DNA of 26,537 bases from an uncultured Verrucomicrobia subdivision 3 bacterium (GTDB taxonomy: Bacteria > Verrucomicrobiota > Verrucomicrobiae > Limisphaerales > UBA11358). Below are positions 18,001-25,200 of this stretch, piece by piece; position 1 is the first letter of the stretch, and the number at the start of each line of letters is the position of its first letter. The notes under the pieces were generated by a model. The model saw only the letters and a list, made by a program, of their open reading frames with translations, was not told the DNA's origin and searched no databases. The translations under genes were made by a program, and so were the position numbers. Location: assembly GCA_903921455.1 (NCBI GenBank), contig CAIXPZ010000284.1, positions 1-26,537 on the forward strand. The letters run 5' to 3'.

Positions 18001-20975
18001 ATCTGCCGGGCCAGCGCATAACTTTTCCCATAGATATTCGTGCCCGGCTGCCCCCAAATCGGGGCCGCATTTGAGTTGAGCACCGCCGGCCAATTCGTTG
18101 GACTCAAACCCACCACGCTGGAAAATTGCACGCTGGTCGGACCGGGGTATTGCCGCGACACCGAGCGCAACATGGCGAATTCCGGAATGGGCACGTGCCC
18201 GTCGCGGGCCATGATTTGCGCATTAATCACGCTGGTGATCCGATCCTCGGCGGTGTAGGGGAATGCCCACAGCGCGTTGTGCTGCACGGACATATACGGC
18301 GCGTCACCGCGCATCGAATCGGCCTCCAGCTCATCCTGCCACGCGACCGGGAAGATGGTGTTCCCCGGGCCGACCGGATTGCGATTGTAAAAACCCGCAT
18401 AACCCCACCAGATAATATCATCCATTTCAGCCACCCTGGCTCCCACGTAAATCATATTCGTATAAGCCTGCGTGAAGTTCGTGATCTGAGTCAGGCTGTA
18501 AGCAAACGGAGCCTCACCATTGCCCGGGGCGTAGATCAGCTTGCCGCACCCGGAACTCATGATTCCGGGGATCGGCGGACGGCTGGTGACATTCCCTTGT
18601 CCAGACTGGGTGCCGGTGACAAAGCCAACATTCCAGATATTACCCCCATCCACCGGCACATTGAAATCACCCAACGTTCCCTGGTCAACAATCATGTCAT
18701 GCGTGAACATGTCCCGCAGGAAAGGAGCCTCGAAGGTATTTCCATTCACTATGCGCATGCGCCCGCCAAACAAATTCCAGTTTAAGGCCGGGGCTCCCAA
18801 ATAGTTGTTTTCCGGGTCGTCGGAGATATCCAGCCGATAGGACGTGATCGGGACATAGATGGTCCCACTCGACCGAATGGTGAACACCAGGCTGTTCGTC
18901 GCCCCCGAATAGTTGGTATCGGCCAACACGGACACGGTCAGGGTATAGTTCCCTCCATTGGTGGGCGCGTTGGCGCTTGAATAACCGATGCCCGTGTAAT
19001 TGGTGCTTCTGGCTCCGGTTGATCCGCTGATGCTGATACTGGGCGACTGGCCCGAACCGTTGTGGGCAAATGACATTCCGGTCAGCGTGATGGTCGTGCT
19101 CGCCAGCAGAATGGTGAACGCCAGGCTGTTCGTCGCCCCCGAATAGTTGGTATCGGCCAGCACGGACACGGTCAGGGTATAGTTCCCCGCATTGGTGGGC
19201 GCGTTGGCGTTTGAATAACCGGTGCCGGCGTAATTGGTGCTTCTGGCTCCGGTTGATCCGCTGATGATGATACTGGGCGACTGACCCAAACCGTTGTAGG
19301 CAAATTCGGTTCCGGTCAGCGTGATGGTCGTGCTACCGCCGACGACGTTCAGGTAAAGTTCGCCATTCACAATGGCGAGCGAGGGCGTTCCGTTGGCTTG
19401 CGCGCCAGTCACAGTTACGGCAGCGGGAGCAGTGCCGGCAACCAAACCCGCGTTGCCGGTCATGGCCCGGGCAATGATCTTGTAAGAGCCGGGCGGCAAG
19501 GTCGGGCCGGTGTTGTTGACCTTGATGGTCGTGCTGGCCGAGAGCGTCAGGGTGCCGTTGGTGATGATCAAGCAGGCATTTGTGCCGTCATAAACGAGCG
19601 AGAACGTGCCGGACCCGGTGCTGTTGTTGCCGTTGATGACCGCCCCCACGCTGCTGTTGGTGAGCGTTTGGCTCGCGCCCAGCGTGAAGGTGGAAGACTT
19701 TGCGGAAACATCGAAGGTCGCGCTGCCGGCAATGACAACAGCGGTAAAACCGCCAAGTGTGCCACTGGTGCCCAAGGACAGCGTGCCGGCGTTGATGGTC
19801 GCGCTGCCGCTAGCGTTGCCGCCTCCGGTCCAGACCATCTTGCCCGGGCCGTTTTTGATCAGCCTCGCACCAGCAAAGATCTGTTTGATATAGCTGTTCA
19901 CCTGCAAATCCGGTGACGCACTGCCGGCCGCCACATTGAAGATCAGGTTGGGGTTGCCATAATCATTCCGAATAAAAAGAGTTCCGGTATTCGTGGCGGT
20001 GCTTGCGCTGGCAAGGGTGTTAATCGTCAAGCCGTTCAAGTTCCATTCATTGCCAGCCGGGCCAAGCGTGCCCCCGGTCATGGTCACCACACAATTATTG
20101 AAGAAAGGCTCGTTCACAACGGCATTGACCGTCCCGCCGTTGATATAGATGTTGGTGCCAGAGGCCCCGAAACCCATGTAAGTGCCTCCCGCCACGGTCA
20201 GGATGGCGCCGCTGTTCACCGTGATGGGCGACTTCACCGCGCAATCGCTGATGTTGGTCAAAATCAACGTGCCGCCGTTCACTGTCGTGCCCCCAGTGTA
20301 AGTGTTGTTGGTGGAGAGGATCAGCTTGCCCGCGCCAGTTTTGATGAGACTTCCCGCAACCTTTTGAGTGCCCCCACTAGAATAATAATGATCCTGCAGA
20401 ATGGTGCTGATGTTCAAAATCCCGCCGCTGCCCACGCCAAATGTGGTGCTGCTGGCCGAAGTGCCATTGCCCAGGTTGATTAGGTTATAGGACCCGGATC
20501 CGCTGCTGATGGCTGAAGTAGCGCCAGCGGCATTGGTAACTGTGCCGGCCAGGCCAAAGGTTCCATAAGTGCTGCTGCCTCCCCCGCTGGACAACAAGCC
20601 TCCCCCGTTAAGCGACAGGTTCCAAATGGTATTGAACCAGGCTCCGCTGGCCAGCGTGCCGCCTGAGTTGATGAGGATGGCTGGGGATGCCGTCGAGCCG
20701 CCTGCGCTTCCAAAGGTATCATTTCCGGCAAAGGTCACCGTGCCGCCGTTGACAGTGTAATTGTCGGCGGCATTCATGCCTCCCGCAACTAGCACCGCGT
20801 TGCTATACCAGTGAACGCTCGGCCAGCTATTGACCGTGCCATCCCAAAGTAGCGAGGTTGCCTGGGCGGTTAGGGTTAAAACTAGGAGGCACGCGCTTAG
20901 CAAGGTCGCTCGCGGCCACTTCGCTCCGAAGCGATGCGCCCTATCGATTTGTTCATAATAATGTTGGTCTTTCAA
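15030..20975 (-). CDS. Giant secreted PATR/MBG/FN3 protein carrying the unassigned core (paralogue B of the A/B pair)
   Basis: 1981 residues. The start is TTG at 20975 because an in-frame TGA lies two codons upstream; a hydrophobic signal (about 19-40, LLSACLLVLTLTAQA) follows and lacks twin Arg. Residues about 45-545 form a PATR beta-solenoid with clear motifs (TGAGKLILSTNNTYTGGTTV near 20350-20285; NGPGKMVW with INAGTLSLG near 19865-19760). Two 78-residue MBG-like repeats follow (19334-18876). The core (about 706-1775) is homologous to the Tat protein at 950-4288, including DDPEN, PVGPG, YGKSYALx[21 protein letters not shown] and an identical [17 protein letters not shown] fibronectin type III domain lies at about 1815-1905. 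A C-terminal domain, typical of Verrucomicrobiota secreted proteins, ends QRFYRLLLY. The likely role is a wall- or surface-displayed glycan-active or glycan-binding protein; catalysis is unproven. Confidence 0.9.
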   Translation of the reverse strand: MKDQHYYEQIDRAHRFGAKWPRATLLSACLLVLTLTAQATSLLWDGTVNSWPSVHWYSNAVLVAGGMNAADNYTVNGGTVTFAGNDTFGSAGGSTASPAILINSGGTLASGAWFNTIWNLSLNGGGLLSSGGGSSTYGTFGLAGTVTNAAGATSAISSGSGSYNLINLGNGTSASSTTFGVGSGGILNISTILQDHYYSSGGTQKVAGSLIKTGAGKLILSTNNTYTGGTTVNGGTLILTNISDCAVKSPITVNSGAILTVAGGTYMGFGASGTNIYINGGTVNAVVNEPFFNNCVVTMTGGTLGPAGNEWNLNGLTINTLASASTATNTGTLFIRNDYGNPNLIFNVAAGSASPDLQVNSYIKQIFAGARLIKNGPGKMVWTGGGNASGSATINAGTLSLGTSGTLGGFTAVVIAGSATFDVSAKSSTFTLGASQTLTNSSVGAVINGNNSTGSGTFSLVYDGTNACLIITNGTLTLSASTTIKVNNTGPTLPPGSYKIIARAMTGNAGLVAGTAPAAVTVTGAQANGTPSLAIVNGELYLNVVGGSTTITLTGTEFAYNGLGQSPSIIISGSTGARSTNYAGTGYSNANAPTNAGNYTLTVSVLADTNYSGATNSLAFTILLASTTITLTGMSFAHNGSGQSPSISISGSTGARSTNYTGIGYSSANAPTNGGNYTLTVSVLADTNYSGATNSLVFTIRSSGTIYVPITSYRLDISDDPENNYLGAPALNWNLFGGRMRIVNGNTFEAPFLRDMFTHDMIVDQGTLGDFNVPVDGGNIWNVGFVTGTQSGQGNVTSRPPIPGIMSSGCGKLIYAPGNGEAPFAYSLTQITNFTQAYTNMIYVGARVAEMDDIIWWGYAGFYNRNPVGPGNTIFPVAWQDELEADSMRGDAPYMSVQHNALWAFPYTAEDRITSVINAQIMARDGHVPIPEFAMLRSVSRQYPGPTSVQFSSVVGLSPTNWPAVLNSNAAPIWGQPGTNIYGKSYALARQMTYFAWLNGANYFCYEGGPVVRNAGSGGNPWSFVTTPLGQFDIAVDNLMDSFGPTGPVQTPIAMMSDFSRVWDNPTMYPWHKISFFSLNSLQPYVAGDYQRHGMMNFFYPCYLQTGPVYDYAGGEDYSMVPTPYGNSVDFMGSDAQPAALQRYGLIVWAGVPPAAPRMCRDKLQSYIAANGGRVLLFGAAAKAMFPEWFSSSTQTIGAGASVAYNGVNFTEPQSFTLNSLSSTAGMQVTGTVNGQPLIVETNGVVVVLCDYGLNFAQYSDPNNSTWTDGQVITNIPYQLQVFAQRVLDVEAKKQYLFDVGNTNLNYIVTRPGPGQYVLGLINDKMTSQPFTISSHIGTITNITEVTLNDQKDLLKSVVNGAAYAPAGLRNSPSLPLDYGLSDSSHIEGRDFRLFRVYVAESGVQPIAQFTFPPRPAGTVLAVPGLAYLRPYLQGIPSFFQWFDGVKVTARSVLDMDPIWLTEQERWLDRRGVRIVVDGRGLADADAVTVITNLALLKKAPKDLIIDSPDTVVTSAAAQNHVRLVASSAVNWCAALGNRFNPSATLNVMNLYYLNEQNVYLDYSYFNGGAAPASLAGYGDPSSLIGNLNVSGSVSQDYIYAGMYVSDLKALIQYNAAQFSKFKGIKIDSTYLLAKTPAALAADAAMLHTNYNLDVIVDLRRDQYNPQLITFYPHLTNYQKGMTMFSNIVAKMPVIGSTNLIVGVSDMFGNNTNMIQQRDQAWVSFANIASPYNVNLHLYTSTPNGLSQFGNLGLTNVYVIQGLSGGQASPYRLLEKDGSKQGSGTVLIHDEDRGYYCGSPWDIGTPLPADTNAPAAPTGLRATAGNGGVTLNWTNNSESDLASYTVWRATVSGGPYTIIASNAVARIYTDNLVINGATYYYVITAVDASNRQSVYSSQVSAALVTTNTPSFGSVMHSGSNIVIAGSGGTPGATFYVLSATNLIKPLTNWTFWNTNQFDAFGNFIITDSPVLSQRFYRLLLY
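18876..19334 (-). repeat. Tandem 234-bp repeat encoding two MBG-like domains
   Basis: Two copies (19110-19334 and 18876-19100) lie at a period of 234 bases, 78 codons. By my count they differ at about 16 of 225 positions. Each encodes a beta-sandwich-type unit running from STTITLTG through NAPTN.GNYTLTVSVLADTN to SGATNSL.FTI, like MBG/YDG domains that act as spacers in bacterial surface proteins. The similarity implies duplication much more recent than the A/B split. Confidence 0.93.
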
Positions 20976-21047
20976 GTTTCAATCCGTTGTAAGCGGCTGG
21001 GGTGCCGCTGGCATTTACCAGGTTCAGCACCACCCCGGCCACCGTCG

Positions 21048-21326
21048 TTAACGCGAGTGGAGCAATGCCCCGGCCGTTTCCGGGGTGGCCAATTGATATT
21101 GGGCATCAAACTGTTCCTGCAAAGAGCCTGCGCCGACCGCCCACGTCCAACTGCCTGGCAAGGTTTTAGACCAGGCGCCGACCGTCGGCGTCTCCATGCT
21201 GCCGTTGATAACTGTTAGAGACTGGGCAAGTGCCCTTGGACACACTAAAGTGAGGAGGCACAGCCAGACGATGGCATAACAGGTCTTATGTCCGCCCGGC
21301 AAACCCAAGGGTGTGAAGCAATTCAT
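21048..21326 (-). CDS. Small secreted 92-aa protein, probably a truncated remnant
   Basis: The ORF has a good signal peptide (about 1-35, WLCLLTLVCPRALAQ). The mature start SLTVINGSMETPTVGAW is typical of the first strand of large secreted beta-sandwich (INGSFE/NGSMET) proteins, but the frame ends after only about 57 mature residues. In another reading frame an open stretch continues to a stop at 20953-20955 (containing VVLNLVNASGTPAAYNGLKL), so a frameshift may have cut the gene; this is a weak inference. Start ATG at 21326, 70 bases after the prepilin gene; the stop is 72 bases before the 1981-residue gene. No function can be assigned. Confidence 0.5.
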   Translation of the reverse strand: MNCFTPLGLPGGHKTCYAIVWLCLLTLVCPRALAQSLTVINGSMETPTVGAWSKTLPGSWTWAVGAGSLQEQFDAQYQLATPETAGALLHSR

Positions 21327-21396
21327 TGGTTTCTAACAAATTCACTTGCTGCCTGGCGCGGCAAGGACAAGCAGGCGCATTCATATTGTTGTGCTT

Positions 21397-22221
21397 TCAG
21401 GGAGTCCAGTGATTGTTGACGTAATACCAGTCCGTCGTTGGCATCGCTGAGATATTGTGCTCGACCATGCCTTGCGCGGCGGCCAATCCACCCTGAACCA
21501 CAATCGGGTCGGTCCATTTGTGATGCTCGGCATGACCATCCAGGAAGGCCAGCGTGCTGACATTTCCGTGAAAAAGTGTAGGTAAGTCAATCCACGCAGT
21601 GGTCGTCGGCTGGGCCCAAGTTCCCATATTAAATCCCCGTCCTTCCGCTTCTTCAATGAAGCATAAAGTTTCACTCACCTTTCCAAACGAGGTGGTTTTT
21701 TTGTTCGGCATGTTGTTACAAACCGAATACCCATCAAACCCAAAGCCGCAACCTGGACCGACATTACCTGCAGTAGCGGTGCCAACAGGGCTTTTGTTCC
21801 GGTAGTTGTCTCCGGGACAATGCACCACCGCATAGTTGGGAGCGTAGGCGTAAAGCAGATTGTTCGTCTGCAGGGCCGGAATGACGATGGTATTCAATAC
21901 GACTTCCGCCGATAGCCCAGCCCACGCATTCACATAGGGATTGGGAGGGCCCCAAAAACCGCCCCCCCGCGCCCCATCCGCCGCAACTTTCTCGCTATTT
22001 TCACCGGCATACATGATTTGAGCCATCATCAACTGCTTCTCATTGCTCAAACACGCTGCCATGGTAGCCTTCTTTTTTGCGCTCGCTAGCGCCGGCAACA
22101 GCATGGCTGCCAAAATGGCGATGATGGCAATAACCACCAGCAATTCTATCAAGGTGAAGCCACTCCTCCGGCTCCCGCGTCGGTGCGATTTCTTGGCCAT
22201 TTGTTTCATTTCAAATTTCAT
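21397..22221 (-). CDS. Prepilin-like (type II secretion/pseudopilin-type) protein with H-x9-DG tail motif
   Basis: 274 residues from the ATG at 22221; the frame is open to 22404, but the extra part overlaps the upstream gene and precedes the prepilin leader. A basic leader ([12 protein letters not shown]) is followed by the class III cleavage and methylation site G21/FTLIELLVV with E26 and a hydrophobic helix to about 45 ([11 protein letters not shown]). The C-terminal [14 protein letters not shown] (217-230) is the H-x9-DG signature of the large PVC prepilin-like families. Four Cys (C135, C158, C168, C187) could form disulfides in the globular part. These proteins are extremely abundant in Verrucomicrobiota and Planctomycetota; the role is unknown but presumably envelope- or secretion-linked. 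It sits 67 bases after the beta-helix gene. Confidence 0.93.
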   Translation of the reverse strand: MKFEMKQMAKKSHRRGSRRSGFTLIELLVVIAIIAILAAMLLPALASAKKKATMAACLSNEKQLMMAQIMYAGENSEKVAADGARGGGFWGPPNPYVNAWAGLSAEVVLNTIVIPALQTNNLLYAYAPNYAVVHCPGDNYRNKSPVGTATAGNVGPGCGFGFDGYSVCNNMPNKKTTSFGKVSETLCFIEEAEGRGFNMGTWAQPTTTAWIDLPTLFHGNVSTLAFLDGHAEHHKWTDPIVVQGGLAAAQGMVEHNISAMPTTDWYYVNNHWTP

Positions 22222-22244
22222 ATTCAGCGTTCTTTTGAGTTCCG

Positions 22245-22274
22245 GTCGCCGCCGCAACCCAAAAATGCGGCGAC
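22245..22274 (-). other. GC-rich hairpin between the beta-helix gene and the prepilin gene
   Basis: On the minus strand GTCGCCGC (22274-22267) pairs perfectly with GCGGCGAC (22252-22245). An alternative register gives nine pairs (one G-U) around a nine-base loop. It starts 14 bases after the beta-helix stop and ends 23 bases before the prepilin ATG. There is no following T-run, so it is more likely an RNA-processing or stability element, or a partial attenuator, than a full terminator. Confidence 0.45.
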
Positions 22275-22288
22275 CCACAAATCTCATC

Positions 22289-25200
22289 TTATGGATAAAC
22301 CAGCCGGTAAAACTCGTTCCGGGTGGTCTGGACGATGGGAATACTGACCTTGTTCGTGGTCTGGTATCCGCCGGCATACGTCGCCCAGTCGTTCGTGTTG
22401 CCACTCACCCCTTTACTCAGGTTGTTGGTCTGCACCAGCAACCGCCATCCGATATGATCGGTGGGCCATGACAAATTCAAGGACATACTCGAACCGCTGC
22501 CCGACACACTGTAGAGAATGTTCGTGGGTGTGGTATTGACCGACGGTCCCGTAAGGGCATTGTCGGCTCCCATATCCGGGTTGGTCACGCTTGAGACAGC
22601 ATTGCCCCAATAATCTAATCCGCCATTATTGGCGATGAGAACCCCCGCGCCAATCGCCGGCGAACCGGACGTCAGTTTGTATCCGGCCACCGAACCCAAA
22701 CCGTAGGTGCCGCTGCCGGCGCTCACCAATTGCGGATTCGACAGAATCTTGTGCGTATCCGAGGCGATCGAGCCATTGCCGTAATAAAGATTGTAGTCAA
22801 ACACACATCCGGCGGGAGTGGTCACGCTCCCGGTGCCCTGGTTGATAAAGATGTTGTTGTAAAAGTAGATGAGGCTGTTGGAACTCCCGCCGCCATCGTC
22901 CTGGAAAACCACCGGGTTGTTGCTGCTGACATAAATGGTGTTGTTGTAAACTGAGTTGTTGTGATTTCCCGGTTGGGCAATCGTAAACACCCGGCTGCCC
23001 GCCAGGCAGCCGTCGTTCTGGCTGATGTTGTAGCGCGCGATGTTGCCATTCGCGTTGGCCGTCGAACACATGTTCAGAAACCCGCCCTGATTGTCATGGC
23101 TGTAGTTGTATTGATAAATGCAGTTCTGATTGCCGGCGTCAAAGTCGAAGGCCATCCCGTCGACCTTCGTCTGGGTCTGACAAACCTCGTTATACTGGAA
23201 AACACAGTTCTCGCTGATGTAGGGCCATATGGCCACATGCCCCTGTCCCAAGGTGTTGTTATTGGCTTGCTGGCAGTAGTTGGATTGCACCAGCGCACCG
23301 TGGCAGCACCAGGTCACGATGCCATCACCGGCGATGCTCCCCAACACATTATTTGCAATCAGAACATTCGTTGAGGGATAATATATTCCATAACCGGCAC
23401 CATAATTCAGAACCGGATCCCAGGGTTTGCTGATATAAAGGGAACGCAACAAAATGCCTTGCGAGGCAACATTGGTGATGACGTTGTTCACGATCCGCAC
23501 GTCATGCCAATTCGAGGGGACGTTCGTATTTGAGGCCTTGATGTTAAAAACAATGCCGCCGCTCATCTTGCTGTCCATGTAGTTCGTCATCACGCCACTT
23601 ACGTCATGGATGTAACAATTGCTCACATAAATGCTGTTCAAAGTGCCGGCACTATCGTTTTCGATATAAATGCCCTGCTTAACGGGATTGTTCGTGCCCG
23701 AGCCGCTGTTGTTCACGTCCAGGTTGTTGATGCTCCAGTATTGCTGGTTCTGTAGGTAAACCGCCCCCCCGCTGATCCCGCCGCCGCTGATCACGGGCTT
23801 GGCTCCGCTGCCATACCGGTCAATCGTCACCTGCCCGTTGGTGTTCCCGGAGCCAAGCGGATGCAGCTGGCCGGACCACGTGTCTCCCGCCTTGAACAGT
23901 ATATTGTCGCCAGGCCCGAAGGCGTTGGCGTTCACATTGGTCAATGATTGCCATGCCTGGCTGATGCTAATGCCGGTGTTGGCGTCATTGCCGCCCACGG
24001 AGTCCACATAATAGTTGAAGGGTCCGGGGCCGGTGACCAACAAAGCGCCGCTACCGGTGATATAGGGGGCGCCCGTGGCGCTGTCGTAAAGTCCTGGCGC
24101 TTGGCTCACGCCGTTCAATACCAAGCCGGCCACTATGTTTGTTATCGCTTGATCCAGTTGTAGCGTTGCCCCATTGGTAATCAGCACGGTGGAGGTTCGG
24201 GCGAAGGCCGGATTGACGAACTCCAAGGTTCCCCCATTAACCATCGTAATGCCGGTGTAAGTATTCGTTTGGGTAAGCGTCCAAGTGCCGCTGCCATTCT
24301 TGATGAGACCACCGGTTCCCGGCAGGACGTAATCCAGCACTCCGTTGCCAATACCGGTCAGCGTCAAATTGCCACCCGCAGTGCTGGTGAGAACCGGCGC
24401 GTAATCATAACGGAAGCCAATCGAAAAGGTTTGCCCGGGATACGCTGATTCGAGCGTGGCCCCGAGTGCGCCGATGGTGAATTGACGACCGGCTCCGCCA
24501 ACGGTCTGTGGATTGCCGAAGCCTGATTGCGAAATTGTGCCGCCGTTGATAATGAGCCCGGGGCCATTGACGGCAATTTGGCCCAATGAACCGCCCCAGC
24601 CAAAGCCAATTGCGCCGCTCGGCAGAATCAGAACCCCGCCCGAGTTGATGGTCACCGGTCCGCCTCCCTGGGTGTGGATTTTGGAATCCACCGTGAGCGA
24701 TCCGCCATTGATGGTCGTGGTGCCTTTATAGGTGGCCTGTGCCACAATTTCCAAATTACCGTTACCCGTCGCGGTCAAACTGCCATTGGTGCCGGAAACC
24801 ACCTGTTGCAAGACGATGTTGTTCGAGGCGGTGTTGAAAATTTCCGTGCCTACCAACACCACCGGCGTGTTAATCGTCTGAAGATTGGCCGAATTATTGG
24901 TGACCCCGCCGCCGGCCAGCGTCAAAGTCGAGGAGCCGGTTCCTAGTGTGAACCCGCCGGCCGTGGGATCAAATGTGATCGAGGCGACGCTGTAATTGCC
25001 GTCCATTACCGGTGACAACTGCGTTGTGCCCGCGAAAATCACACCGTCGCCGGTTCCCGGCCCAACATTGCCAACCCAGTTGGTGGTGTCGCTCCAATTG
25101 GCACTGGCCAGCGATGCGCCGTTCCAAATCCGGTTGGTCGCGATGACGGTCAGATAAACATTGGTCGAGGCGCTCAAATACGGGTCCAGCGCGGTCACCG

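Noticed and set aside
18876..19334. CRISPR or IS-like direct repeats
   Set aside because: The 234-bp period is in frame and encodes two MBG-like domains; no spacers, inverted ends or transposase.
15030..20975. Classical type Va autotransporter
   Set aside because: PATR repeats are present but no C-terminal beta-barrel translocator is visible; the C-terminus is an FN3 plus a short FYRL tail domain.
22222..22404. 61-codon extension of the prepilin frame
   Set aside because: Lies within the 3' end of the beta-helix gene and ahead of the prepilin leader; no function for it.
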